Positions 46,001-57,637 of a DNA stretch of 64,000 nt are shown piece after piece. The notes under the pieces are model-generated. The model had not been told where the DNA came from, ran no database searches, and saw only the letters and a list, made by a program, of their open reading frames with translations. The number at the start of each line of letters is the position of its first letter. Within the stretch, counting starts at the first letter, position 1. The position numbers and the translations under genes were made by a program. The stretch is taken from the NCBI RefSeq assembly GCF_019097595.1, contig NC_080719.1, positions 18,773,001 to 18,837,000 on the forward strand, read 5' to 3'. The DNA is from Hemibagrus wyckioides. Lineage: Eukaryota; Chordata; Actinopteri; Siluriformes; Bagridae.

Positions 46001-48311
46001 ACACCACCACAACAGTGACTGATGCATAGCGCTCTCCTTGACGTCTCCAACATCTTTGGCAGCCATCATTTTTGCTCAGCGTGAATCCACTTTCATCAGA
46101 GAACAGCACTGAGGCCCACTGGTCCCTCGTCCAGCATAAATACTCCCTGGCCTGATGCCTGTGCCTGGTGGTGTGGTCAGGTACCCTTGCAGGTCATCTA
46201 GCACGCAGACCACGCTGATGTAAACGGTTTCGAATGGTCTGACGTGACACTTGGGTGCCTCTCACCTCCCTTATATGTGCCTGGAGTTGAGTGGCATTCA
46301 TCATCCGGTTCCACAGGGCACTGTTCAAGATGAAGCGGTCATCAACGTGGGAGTGGCCAAAGGACGTCCACTTCTATGCCTTTCTGTGACTCTTCCAGTC
46401 TCTCTGTATCTCTGTCGCAACCTGCTGATGGCACTCTGTGACACTAAGCTCAGTGGCCACTTCCCTCTGAGAACATCCTGTTTGAAGCCTCGCAATGGTG
46501 AGGTACTGTTGATCAATTGTTAGGTGTGGTCTTGGTCTCATGATGTCAAAATGTGAACAGCATGATGAAGAGGACTGTTTAAATACCAATTCTAATTGAA
46601 CCAGAAAATTTATTGGTCGATTCATGGATCAAACACCAGTTGTGAATTTTGCCGTTAAGCACCTTGTTAGAGAACAGCAAGTTCTGCAAAAAGTACTGAA
46701 ACACTGAACAGTTGGACATGTGCATTCAAAAGTGTAGAGAAGGTCAAATTAAGTTCACCTGTAAAGGTTATAGTGCATTTTAGGTGCATCCTGAAATTTC
46801 ACCCAAAAAATTTCATCCTTAACTTTTTGTGAGTAGTGTATATCTGTTATAATCATATATGTGATTAGTTGCCTGTTTTTTTTTTCTACAGTTCAAATGT
46901 TGTACATTATTTCATTTTATTTCATTTCATTGCACGTTCTCTTTTTCGGCACTAAGTGTCCTGGTTTTTTTTTTTGTGTTGTCTTTTTGTACTTATTGTT
47001 TTTGCACTATCTTGTCTTTGCTCTGTTTGCACACTTTGCACTTTATGTGGCTAGGACAAACTTCGGTCCTAGCCCTGTGTTGTTGTTTTCTGTGTTTGAA
47101 CTTTATGTTGTATGTTTATGTAGCACCAGGTCCTGGAGAAACGTTCTTTTATTTCACTGTGTGTCAGCTATATGTGGTTGAAATGACAATAAAAGCTGCT
47201 TAAATCTTGAAAATCTACAGAAATCATGAAACGCATTCATATCAGCATGGACCAGAATCTCACAGCAATATCTCCAAATACTTTATAGACTCCATGCAAT
47301 GAAGAACTGAGTCTGATCTGAGAGAAGCAGGAGTCCTACCCAGTACCACTCTGATGTTCCTAATAAAGTAGCTTGTATCATGTGATTCGAGTTAAGTCCA
47401 TTTGATTTCCAGGTTGTAACGCATACACTATATTGCCAAATGTTTTGGGACACCCCTCCAAATCATGAATTCAGGTGTTCTTTTTCAGGGGTTGGGCTTT
47501 GCCCCTTAGTTCCAGTGAAAGGAACTCTTAATGCAAAGCAAGGTCAATAAAGACATGGAGGTGCGAGTTTTATGTAGAATTAGAATGAATTATGTGCTTC
47601 TAGAGGAATGGTCAAAAATTCCCATAAACACACTCCTAATCCTTGTGGAAAGCCTTCCCAGAAGATTTGAAGCTATTATAGCTGCAAAGGGTGGGCTAAC
47701 TCTAGATTAAATTCTTGTGCATGTAAAGGCAGATTTGACCTCAGCTCTAATTCATCCCAAAGGTGTTCTATCAGGTTGAGGGCAGGACTCTGTGAAGTTC
47801 CTCCACACCAAAGTCACTCATCCATGTCTTTATGGACCTTGCTTTGTGCACTGGTGTGTGGTCATGGTGGACCAGGAAGGGGTCATCCCCAAACTGTTCC
47901 CACAAAGTTGGGAGCATGAAATTGTCCAAAATGTCTTGGTATGCTGAAGCATTAAGAGTTCCTTTCACTGGAACTAAGGGGCCAACTAAAGGGCCTAACA
48001 ATTCAATGATTTGGAGGCGTATCTCAAAACTTCTGGCGATACAGTGTATGAGGAAGTGAAGCAGTAATAAGCTAAAAGAGTATATGAGGCTCTATAACAC
48101 TCACCTTGTCTCTGACAGCAGGCAGAAGGGCATTGAAGCAGGTGGCCAGAAACACACCACCTCCAAAAGAGTTACTGAAGGCAACTACCCTTCTGTAGCG
48201 CACGGCCTTGTCCAGGTCCGACTGCATCACTCGCACAGGGATGAGAATGCCCCCCAGCATCAGGCCAAACATGCCCAAAAGGCACAAGATTTTAGCTACA
48301 ACCATCTCCAT
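43047..48311 (-). CDS. slc39a3: Zinc transporter ZIP3
   Basis: Two coding exons, 48,311-48,105 (69 codons) and 43,787-43,047, join in phase 0 to 315 residues; human ZIP3 is about the same length. Exon 1 encodes the first two membrane segments (AKILCLLGMFGLMLGGILIP; FSNSFGGGVFLATCFNALLP). Exon 2 has TDYPLAETMMMLGFFLTVFV, the ZIP1-3-type loop KPSFIDLETFNAG, and the metal-site helices SAHSVFEGLALG and HETLAAMALG, ending LAGLVFIKW. ZIP3 carries zinc into the cytoplasm across the plasma membrane. The loop between segments III and IV is unusually histidine-rich (HHHSHHHSHHHGH). The 4.3-kb intron holds a LINE with a nested Tc1, a Tc1 fold-back element and a short tandem repeat. A longer frame extending exon 2 upstream to 44,069 is intronic. 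The neighbour is sgta, as in human 19p13.3. Confidence 0.96.
44495..44745. repeat. Degenerate short tandem repeat in the slc39a3 intron
   Basis: A loose 20-30-bp motif of the form TGACTTAGTATCTCATAATTA recurs about ten times with variation. Confidence 0.7.
44765..47205 (+). mobile_element. L2/CR1-like LINE 3' end, split by a Tc1 element
   Basis: 44,800-45,130 encodes the ORF2 C-terminal tail (LYRGTIESSCITVWFGNCTV, then TAEKIIGVSLASITDIYTKR and LPSGKRSIRALITRLCNSFF). The 3' UTR follows (TTTTTGCACTACCTTC...), is cut at 45,343 and resumes at 46,841, ending GTAGCACCAGGTCCTGGAGA and GACAATAAAAGCTGCTTAAA. It lies in the slc39a3 intron, antisense to that gene. Confidence 0.85.
45344..46840 (-). mobile_element. 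Tc1/mariner (family 3), nearly full length
   Basis: A 1,497-bp element with inverted ends TACAATACTCACAAAAAGTT and AACTTTTTGTGAGTAGTGTA and TA target duplications, inserted in the LINE 3' UTR. On the minus strand the transposase runs from a paired-like DNA-binding part (MRPRPHLTIDQQYLTIARLQ; SAISRLRQRYRETGRVTERH, 46,540-46,325) to the catalytic part (FIFMDDNAPAHRGRIIRKRL; PDQNPIENLWD, 46,053-45,727) and on to the C-terminus near 45,560. A stop after NLWD and frame changes in the middle show it is inactive. Confidence 0.92.
47424..48048. mobile_element. Tc1-derived (family 2) fold-back element in the slc39a3 intron
   Basis: Both ends are the same Tc1 terminus in inverted orientation (TACACTATATTGCCAAATGT... 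and ...CTGGCGATACAGTGTA), followed inward on both sides by the same transposase segment in opposite orientations (CCCCTTAGTTCCAGTGAAAG versus CTTTCACTGGAACTAAGGGG). Minus-strand codons 48,001-47,771 read VKGTLNASAYQDILDNFMLP and FLVHHDHTPVHKARSIKTWM, the catalytic part of a Tc1 transposase. The whole can fold into a long hairpin. Confidence 0.8.
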
Positions 48312-48811
48312 GTTTCTGATTCAAATTCGCAGGTAGTATATCAGGAGAACAGTAGCATGGCTTGCACAGAAACAGCTTCCTTTATCTCCATCTGATTGAT
48401 CCCTGGTCGATCAGGAAGAAACAGGAAAGCCAGTCACTTATTATTATTTTGCCCATCCTTATTTGTTTTTACTCACAAGCAGAGCTAGCTAAGTACTCCT
48501 GTGCTAGTCAAGAACATCTCTTCTAGCTCATCAAAATCGGTCCTATTTGTGTGCTGTGTTTACCATTCACGCTAATTCAGTTGTATTGTGGAAAGAACTC
48601 ACCTCATCTCATACACCTCATCATGTTAAACTAGGACTGTTCTCATGAGCGACATTGTTGTTACACTCCCGGCTAGCTACCAAGTTTGACTTTCAAAGCT
48701 AATTCTAATGCTAACAGCTACATAAGCTAACGCACATTGAACTGTGACGCACTAATTTGAGCTATTTATACTGAATAAATGTTAAGATTATGAATGTTTC
48801 CTTGCCGTTAC

Positions 48812-49060
48812 CTGCGTTTTTTCTGGTTGCTTCCGTTTGTACAAGCACCTGTCCGGTTTCTATTCGCTGGTGTGGCTGAATGTCAAATAGCTCCCTGCTC
48901 CCTACGTAGGCGCACTAGCCGAGGGAAGGCATAACGTGTTCTGCGCACTATCTAGCCCACTGAGTAGGGTGCAGAGAGAAAATTGAAACCCATCGACGCT
49001 GCTGGACGTTGAGAGATTACAGGCACACTAATACTTCCTTGTACTCCCTGACCGCCCCAC
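48812..49060 (-). promoter_or_regulatory. slc39a3 5' UTR exon and promoter region
   Basis: On the minus strand an AAACGCAG/GTAACGG donor at 48,812 fits the end of a non-coding first exon. The matching acceptor (TTTGAATCAG) lies a few bases before the ATG at 48,311. The sequence immediately upstream (48,820-49,060) would hold the transcription start; no TATA box was seen. The exact start site is inference. Confidence 0.35.
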
Positions 49061-50117
49061 CTTCCCATCCTGTTACAGTAGAGTGAACAATTAATGAAAA
49101 TGGCAGCCTTTAATTAAAAGGAAAACAAAAAGCTCACAGCATGACCTTTGGCAAAACATTCTGCAGCACTCCTGTAGATTCCTATGGATCACATTAATCA
49201 TATCCTACTTGAAATGTGACATTTAATTTCCATATCAACATTGTACATATCTCTTACAAACTCTTCTGCTCACATAAAGACAGCTTGTTACTGCAGAATG
49301 GAAACCATTTTGTTTCGATCCAGTCCATAATGCAGTGATGACTCCATTAGAATGTATTAGTTACACAGAAATGATGATAATAATAATAAACCAGGGTGAT
49401 GTTTTTGTACATCTATACAGGTTTTTTTTTTTTTTTCAGCAACTAGGTGGCCAAATACAACCTAAAAATTTTGGCTACATTGGTTTCTTCAAAAGACAGG
49501 CAATGCAGGGAGGACGACGGCTGCACGTGCATGCGCTCCACGTGATGTCGAATTGGTTTAGTCCCTGGAGTTGTAAATATTATAGATCTTAAAAAGAAGA
49601 TAGAAAGAAAGAGCGAGCCAGCCTTCTCCGTGTTCCTTATGGTGAATCTTCATCTATTGTAGAGAAGAAGAAAAAAAGAAGTTGTTTTTGATTCAATTAT
49701 ATATAGTTATAAGTGAATGCTTAAAACAGTATCATGTGGCAACTGTACGTGTGTTTGTTTCATAAAATGCATTGTAATAATGTAATCAATTACTTTTGTA
49801 AGATCCTATAAAATATAAGATGCTATTCTTTTGTTGGTTATTAACATCATTTCATTTCTTAAAATCTCCTACATGTTTACGATTGTGATGCACACTCATG
49901 ACCATCAAAAAGGTAATTATGCACACTTGACTTTTTACTATTATATATTATTTGCAAAAGTTCCTATTCATCAGTTTCTGGTCCTCTGATCAACTGCAGT
50001 TTCCTTCCCAGTTTACAGTTACGTCAGATCTACAGGGAATAAAGCAGCACTTTTTCCCTTTGAATAAGTTACACTATACATAGAAGTATTTGTTTTAGAT
50101 CAATCAACATACAGCCA
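49061..50117. other. Intergenic flank upstream of slc39a3
   Basis: No gene or clear element. Contains a poly-T run at about 49,423 and an A/G-rich stretch near 49,590-49,680. Confidence 0.4.
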
Positions 50118-50646
50118 TACACTGATCAGGCATAACATTATGAGCAAAGATGAAGTGAATACCACCGATTATCTCCTCATCATGGCACCTGTTAGTGGGT
50201 GGGATATATTAGGCAGGAAGTGAAAGTTTTGTCCTCAAAGTTGATGTGTTAGAAGCAGGAAAAATGGACAAGCATAAGGATTTGAACGAGTTTGACAAGG
50301 GCCAAATTGTGATGGCTAGATGACTGGACCAGAGCATCTTCAGAACTGCAGCACTTGTGGGGTTATCCCGATCTGCAGTGGTCAGTATCTATCAAATGTG
50401 GTGAACCGGCGACAGGGTCATGGGCGGCCAAGGCTCACTGATGCACCTGGAGAGTGAAGGCTGGCCCGTGTGATCCGATCCAACAGACGAGCTACAGTTG
50501 CTCAAATTGCTGAAGAAGTTAATGCTGGTTCTGAGAGAAAGATGTCAGAATACACAGTGCATAATGGATTAGGGCTGTTTTGGCATCAAAGGGGGGGCCA
50601 ACACAACATCAGGCAGGTGGTCATAATGTTATGCCTGAGCAGTGTA
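50118..50646 (+). mobile_element. Tc1/mariner (family 1) short non-autonomous copy
   Basis: A 529-bp copy with TACACTGATCAGGCATAACATTATGA at the left and TCATAATGTTATGCCTGAGCAGTGTA at the right, near-perfect inverted repeats. It retains only the degraded transposase N-terminal region (RSNRRATVAQIAEEVNAGSE). Confidence 0.88.
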
Positions 50647-51240
50647 GCATTGATTATAGGATGCTTGCATGATGCTAACAAAAGACAAACATGGAGGTGT
50701 CAATGTTTTTCCTCCCCCACTTTGTTGAACGCACCAGTGGAAGAAAATAACTGACCTGTGGATTACAACAATGAATGCACCGACTGGAATTATTAGAAAC
50801 ATTAACCATTTACAGTTACCTAGTTTCAAAACCGTTACCTGTAAATCATAAAATCATCACCAGAGCCAGAGTACCTTCCCTGATGGTCTTTATAACTTGA
50901 TAGAATAACACATGGTGGTGCTCAGTCCATACACTGGCTCGGGGTATTTGTGCTGCTTCAGGCTACTGTGCTGTACATTCAGCAGTCAGGATACTGTTTA
51001 GTATTCAGTTTGCTCTCCTAATCAGCAGTCACATACATGCTCGACTTATTTTACTGAGGAGATGTTCCGTTTAGGCTCAAGGGCATTTCCCTTTACTTCT
51101 ACATACTTTCCTCATTCCATTACTCTAATGCAAGTTAATCTTTGTCTAATCTGTCAAATGTTCCTTAGCACTACATTTGCATCAGAAACCCCCTTATTTT
51201 ACCCTATAATGCTACACATCCTAAAAACCCCTCACTAATG
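50647..51240. other. Spacer between Tc1 copies
   Basis: No gene, RNA or element recognised. Confidence 0.4.
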
Positions 51241-52125
51241 TCAGACACAAGTATAAATATAGCTAGCTCCAGAATAATTAGCACTCTTGGTAAAGACTTT
51301 GTGGTTAATTAGAGTACTCTCACACTAAAATTATAACAAATGTTTTTATCTGAAATATATACTTCAAAAATGCAAAAGAACAAATATGCAATATTTAAGT
51401 GGTCAGTATCCATCAAAAGTGGTCCAAGGAAGGTACAGTGGTGAACCGGGGTCATGGGCGGCCAAGGCTCACTGATGCACGTGGGGAGCGAAGGCTGGCC
51501 CACATGATCCGATCCAACAGGCGAGCTATTGTTTTTTTTGCTGAACAAGTTAATGCTGGTTCTGATAGAAAGGTTTTAGTAGGTTTAATACACAGTGCAT
51601 CGCTGTTTGGTCTGTGGCTATGCAACAATGTGCACGTGAGCATCAGAACTGGACCATGGAGCAATAGAATAAGGTGACCTGGTCTGATGAATCACGTTTT
51701 CTTGTACATCACATGGATGGCCGGGCGCGTGTGCGTCGCTTACATGGGGAACACATGGCACCAGGATGCACTATGGGATGAAGGCAAGTATGACACGTAC
51801 CACCAACCTAAGCATTGCATTCAGCAGGATAATGCGCCGTGCCACAGAGCAAAAAAGGTTCAGGAATGGTTTGATGACCACAGCAATGAGTTTGAGATGT
51901 TGACTTGGTCTCCAAATTTCCCAGATCTCAATCCTTCGAACATCTGTGGGATGTACTGAACAAACAAGTACATGGAGGCCCCACCACACAACTTACAGGA
52001 CTTGGATCTGCTGCTAACAACTTGGTGCCAGATACCACAGCATACCTTCAGGGATCTAGTGGAGTCCATGCCTCGATGGGTCAGGGCCGTTTTGGCAGCA
52101 AAAGGGGGACCAACTCAATATTAGT
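51241..52125 (+). mobile_element. Tc1/mariner (family 1) degenerate copy with catalytic fragment
   Basis: It starts with the GCTCCAGAATAATTAGCACT sequence shared with 40,970, then transposase pieces: [12 protein letters not shown] N-terminal codons (51,399-51,560), CIQQDNAPCHRAKKVQEWFD and FEMLTWSPNFPDLNP (51,820-51,940), then, in a shifted frame, EHLWDVLNKQVHGGP. The frame is broken several times and no clean terminal repeats bound it. Confidence 0.8.
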
Positions 52126-52192
52126 GTATAAAGTGTGCTTTGCCAACAAACACTTACTGTTACATCTAGTAGAAAATGTCTGATGTGGTGCT

Positions 52193-52235
52193 GTTTGCCC
52201 TAACCCTGTTTTCCAAAAACAGGGTTAGGGCAAAC
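52193..52235. repeat. Perfect 20-bp inverted repeat with 3-base loop
   Basis: GTTTGCCCTAACCCTGTTTT (52,193-52,212) and its exact reverse complement (52,216-52,235) flank the loop CCA. The arms contain one TTAGGG/CCCTAA unit each. It lies next to a further Tc1-type transposase scrap (52,240-52,430, WIFQQHNDAKHPNHF) and may be the border of that element. Confidence 0.85.
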
Positions 52236-52744
52236 CTTGTTAGGATACGTAGCATTGTGCGCTATTTGAAGTACCACAGAATTTTAATTGAATCATCTGG
52301 TTGCCTTGAAGCTAGGTGTGGCTGGATTTTCCAGCAGCACAATGATGCAAAACATCCAAATCATTTTTGCGTGATGACTGAATCAAGCCTGATGTCCGCG
52401 GACCTGTATAAACCTGTGGTATAAGCTGAAAAAGTAAACGCTATACAAGAGCAACTAAGACCCTGGAGAATGTGGAGATATTCTCTATTGAGAGTTCTCA
52501 GATTCAGTGCTCTTTATTCTCCAATATCATCAAGCATTATATAAATTATTTATATTTTTTCTTAACTTCCTTCAAATATAATTACTTTAATTACATGTTA
52601 GCTTCAGTGGGAGAGGCAGCTAATTAACCACAAAGATATTTTTTGGTAATAATTTTCTCTAGACTGACAATTATGGAGCTGACTATATGCACTAGTCCTT
52701 CGAAAAAAAGAAATCACAATCAGAAATTCTAACCGCTTCAAGTG

Positions 52745-55700
52745 TCATTGTTCTTCATTACTTGCACTTGGGGGGCGGCTCCGGATTTGACTCCTTAACT
52801 GCTCGATGAGCTCAGGGTTCTGCTGTTGCATTTGCTGTGCAAACTGCTGGCCACTGTGCAAGAAAAGAAACATCTAACTAAATATAAAAGACACATCTAA
52901 CTGTACATGATCAATTAAGTGTGTTTGCTTAGAAAAGTAGAGGCATGCAATCTTTACGCTTGAATAAGGCCTGATATGTCGTTTGGCGGTCCGGGGGTTG
53001 GGGCTGCAGTGCTACCCATAGGCCCATACGCTCCAGACATCATTCCTGACACCCTGAAGAGATCACCAATAAGAAACATTATAAATATTGCATCAGAATG
53101 AATATTACTCTGATGTAAGCACATAATAATAGCACTAATCATAATTGCAATGTTGTAATCTATTCCAACACTACTTAAATGTCTGTTCTGCAATACTGAT
53201 AATGATCAATGTCCCACAAGGAAATAAATACAAATCATCATACTTACAGTTGTTGTACTTGTGGGTTATTCATCAGGTTAGAAGCCTGAAAGACAAAACA
53301 AAAAACATCATTAATTTTTATCAACCTGCCATACACTATATGGCCAAAGGTTTGCAGACACCTGTCCATCACACCGATATGTGGTGCTTCCCCATACTGT
53401 TGTCACAATGTTTGAAGCACAAAATTGTATAGGACATGTTTTGTATGACGTATCATTACAATTGGCCTGACGCAAACCTGTTACAAAATGACAATGCCCC
53501 TGTGCACAAACCAAGCACCATAAAGGACATGGAAGTGTCCTGCACAGACCCCTGACCTTAGCCCCCATGAACACCTTTGGTATGAACCAGAAAACCAACT
53601 GCATCCCAGTCCAAATTCTCACGGTCACACTACATTTACAGCATTTGGCACACACACATGTCCAGAGTGACGTACAAAAGTGCTTCGAAGTCCATCAATG
53701 AATACATTACCTCTGGTTCAGTAGGTCACAGTTAGGATACCATCAGCCTAAAAACTAATGTGTTTTTTGGTTGGGGCAAAAGTAAAGGAATTTACACTGG
53801 AATAGGATGTTTAAAAGCACAAGGGTGTCCACAAACTATACGTTGTAATTCTCAATGAGGCATGAATACTCACCATGCTCATGAAACCTGGATTACTGAG
53901 CAAACCAGCAAGGTCAACTCCACCCATCCCACCTGTCTGCAAGACAGAAAATTAACAAGACAGTGAAATAAACAGTCTGTTCCCTTTCCCAGTAAATGAC
54001 TGGAATCAGCAGTTATGAGAACTCACTGGGCTTGGTGTTTCTTTCATTTTTTGCTCAGCAATTTTCAAATTTGTTTTGTACATTTCATTCTCAGGGTCCA
54101 GTTCCAGGGCTTTCTTGTAGTAGCCCACAGCCTCGTTGTGTTTGTTCAAACTGGACAGTGCCAGCCTGTTTATGAGATGAAAACAGAACAGATCTTAGTA
54201 CATTAATATCACATATGACAAATATTCAGTTCAGTTGAATTAATTACAGAATTAATAAAATGATGTATGTATGCTGTAATAAACATGATCATCTCTGAAT
54301 AAAACATTTTAACACTGAAACTACCCTCACACAGGGGTATTTGGAAAACTATTTTTACTGAACACAAGTGGTCTCATTTATGCTACAAGAGCAAAATAAC
54401 GGTGCCATGATGAGGAGATAATCAGTCTTATTCACTTCACCTGGCAGTGCTCATAATGTTATGCCTGATTGATGTACGTATAAGATGACAATGTAAATAT
54501 GGTGTATATGTATATGTGACAACTGACATGCTCCACAACATAACCTACAAAAGAAGACAGTGTGTGCCTGTGCAAGCTGAGCTGCATTACTAAAAGATAA
54601 AGCACACTCCACACGCAGGAGACACTATTTTACTGGTTAACGGTCACTTTGATATTTACACATGTTCTGTGAGCTTTGCATTTTATGAAGTTTTGTAGGT
54701 GACATTAAATGTAAAGTAGCTGTGCCAGGAACACAGGACTGAGCCGGGAAGCCAATATTATAATATCGCTCTCCAAACATATCTAAATAGCCCCACACAT
54801 CAATTTGAGAAAGATGATCAAGTTTAAAGGTAAGCGCTAATTTTCCAGAACAACTTCAGGACATTAGAAAAGTTATTGTAATGCTACTTAAATGTTAACT
54901 GACAAAAGTGCATTTTAACAAGTTTTGACATTTTAACAAGGTTGTAATAACCTGTAACACAGACGATACGATCTGTGACTAACCATGAAACCGTATGAAT
55001 TGATTTAATAATGCTCCAGAACATGATTAGAAACATGCAGTTTACTGGAGCCATGATTTGCATTATCTTTGGCAAGCACTGCAAATGCAAAAATTATTCA
55101 AAAATAAAACAACCTAACAACTCAGTTCCATGTAAATAAATAGCTAATCATATTTAGTCATTTCCAATGACTTGTTATCTTACCCCATTCGTCCATATGC
55201 TTTACTGTAGTTGGGATCAATGCTGATTGCACGCTCACAATCTTGAACGGCTCCGGCGTAGTTACCGAGTTTGCTGTATGCAGCGGCTCTACGGACCACA
55301 AAACAAGCACCAGCCTTTATATACAGAATATAATTCGATTTATACTGATATTAGTTTTTGAATAAACGTGAGGCATTACCTATTGCAAAAGTAAACTGCA
55401 TTCTGTGGGTTAATCTGAATGGCTTTTGAGTAGAATTCCACCGCTGCACTGAAGTTTTCCACCTTCATTTGCTCATTACCTGTATTAAATTTTATTAGTT
55501 ACCAGAATTTACTATTTATAGCATAAAGCTATATACATATAGCATTATATTTATATATAACAACATAACCCTTTGTTCCAACACTTACTACTCTTTAATG
55601 TTTCTAAAATCTATGTTGTAACGCTTCCTAACATATCCAACATTCAGGTAAATAAATAACCATGTAACATCAGATGTTATATCCATACCATCACTTTTCA

Positions 55701-56345
55701 GTTGTTCTGCCTCTGCTAGTTGATCCTCTGTAGGGGAACTGCTGGCTGAAGTGACTTTAACCTGAGGCGTATTTGCTACCTGCAAAATAACATTTAGGTC
55801 ATAAATGAACTTTACCAAGCTGAATTTCTAAGATGGCTCAGTGTATGCTGTATAGCCAAAAGTTTACAGACACCTGAAAATCACACCCCATTCCTGATTT
55901 AGTAATCACTTTGCCATTATAATAACCTCGACTCATCTGGGAAGCCTTTCCATTAAATTTAACTCAACCATAAGAGTGGTCGCACTGGCTATAGCTTATG
56001 GGTGTGATTGTCATGTGTTCACAGGCTTTTTAGCTATATAGTGTATATTACCTTGACGGTTGCTGCTGCAAATAATTCTGGCAAGGTCTCAGAAACTGCT
56101 AAACTCTGGTCCTCAGTTGAGACGCCAAATGCGGTCTCCAGACACTGGATGGCAACTGGAAAGCAATTTTCAGGAGCGATTACACATCAGTGTTACAACC
56201 ATAATATAAAAAAATAAACATATGCCTCTTCCAGGGTGGGTGTACCTTCTAGACTTTCTTGAGCATCTGATGACAAGCCCCCAGACGTTAGCTGGTCGTG
56301 GAGGAACTGAATAATGGAGTACGCAAGACGCTTTGTATCTGTCAT
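52745..56345 (-). CDS. sgta: Small glutamine-rich TPR co-chaperone SGTA
   Basis: Ten coding exons on the minus strand: 56,345-56,246; 56,155-56,052; 55,779-55,689; 55,479-55,380; 55,288-55,184; 54,165-54,027; 53,936-53,874; 53,285-53,248; 53,053-52,958; 52,853-52,745. They join in phase to 314 residues, like human SGTA. The N-terminal dimerisation domain ([20 protein letters not shown]) binds the UBL domains of GET4-GET5/BAG6. Three TPR repeats (for example [20 protein letters not shown]) end in a carboxylate-clamp type surface for HSP70/HSP90. The C-terminus is NPxM- and Gln-rich ([20 protein letters not shown]) and binds transmembrane segments. The protein hands tail-anchored and mislocalised membrane proteins to the BAG6 complex in the cytosol. 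No disabling change was seen; two introns carry Tc1-type debris. Confidence 0.97.
53332..53850. mobile_element. Tc1-derived (family 2) remnant with inserted SINE-like tail in an sgta intron
   Basis: Ends read ATACACTATATGGCCAAAGG and GTGTCCACAAACTATACG. The inside has a transposase scrap around GACAATGCCCCTGTGCACAA. At about 53,634-53,700 lies a CATTTACAGCATTTGGCACA tail of the type seen at 33,340. Confidence 0.6.
55845..56045. mobile_element. Small Tc1-type MITE in an sgta intron
   Basis: About 200 bp with inverted ends (GTATAGCCAAAAGTTTACAG... and ...TTTTTAGCTATATAGTGTAT). No coding content. Confidence 0.5.
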
Positions 56346-57247
56346 CGTTGGTTGGAGGTTAGGACCTCTCCAGGTATTTATATGGATAACTGAAAGGCAA
56401 ACAAAGGGCAAATGAATAGACAGTACTCAAACAACGTTAAGAATACGTTATAACAATCTTGAACTAGAACACTCAAGCTGCAATTACTGATTATTGTGCT
56501 CCGAGACACACAGCGACTTATAATCCTGACCACAGGAGTGACCACGCTTTTCCTGGAGATCTGATGAGTCTAATCGTGGTCATCAACAGGTTTTCCAGCA
56601 AGTTTTTGATGTCAGGGCTTGCATTGATCACTTCACAGTCTTATTATCAAAGCCTCTCTGAGGTGAAATTGTTTGTTTTAGACCAAATTCAAGTAAAAAA
56701 TCAATACTCCACTTTGCTACAGACTTTCACACCTACATGTGATCTACACTGTCCTCATATCATTATTAGCGACCAAGGCTAATCCATGGCTAATCTGCTA
56801 GCTAAATAACAAATTCCACCAAAGCCTGATTGCATTTAAAGCACTGTCCTGTTCGTGTCTGAGGAACTGAATGTACAGGAATGCAACAACAACTGCTGCT
56901 GATTCGTGTGATCTGACCTCACAGGGAAGTGAGGTCTAGGAATGTTCTCGTAAACACGGCTAGTTTCGATACTGTGTGGCCAAACACAATGCTAGATCTC
57001 TAGCACAGCTAAAAGCTACCAATAATAGGATATTCCCTTTTATCTTAACGGCAGCGTACACAATCAGATAAACGCAGCTAGCGTTATGTAGCTAGCAAAC
57101 CTGCCACAGCTGCACCTCCTTGTTAGGCAACTAGCATTGTTGCTAGCCGGCTAGCGACCTTTATCTTCGTTGTTAGCCACCAAAAAAAACAAAGACTATT
57201 AACACTTATAACAACAGGCGTCATAAGGAAGTTTACACATAACTTAC

Positions 57248-57445
57248 ACTGTGGTGATTTGGCTTTAGAAGTGAATGACACGTCTGAGCGCTTAGCACGG
57301 GTTTATAAAGCTTACACTGCACTACTCACTACCGTCCCACTTCACGAGCACTTCTCCGCTGGTTCGCTGTGATGCGCGAGCTGGCCCGGCCGCACGTAAC
57401 CCCGCCCCACTTTAGTGAGACGTCATCACGCTGGTCTGCCTTTTC
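57248..57445 (-). promoter_or_regulatory. sgta promoter and 5' UTR exon
   Basis: On the minus strand a CACCACAGT/GTAAGTT donor at 57,248 ends a candidate non-coding exon; the coding exon acceptor is TTTCAG before 56,390. Upstream is a CG-rich stretch with a GC box (CCCCGCCCC, about 57,402-57,410) and AGACGTCATCACG (about 57,419), a CRE/ATF-like core, consistent with a housekeeping promoter. 56,420-57,240 is intron 1 with nothing else recognised. Confidence 0.5.
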
Positions 57446-57637
57446 TTCAAACAACAGACTGGTGTAATTACCGCCACCTCCTGATATGGCGTGTACACTA
57501 AACAACAAGAATAATTCTATAATTCTAATTCTTATTAGGCAACTGGAGGTTTTTGTTCATGTAGCATTAGTGAGATCAGATACTGATTTTGGGTAGTTTT
57601 AGTTCATCACAAAAGTACTCAGTGTGGTTGAGGTCTC

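Noticed and set aside
46861..47181. 106-residue Phe/Leu-rich frame
   Set aside because: It lies in the T-rich LINE 3' UTR and does not resemble a protein.
50470..50754. 94-residue frame as a gene
   Set aside because: It is the degraded N-terminal part of a Tc1 transposase and continues into unrelated flank.
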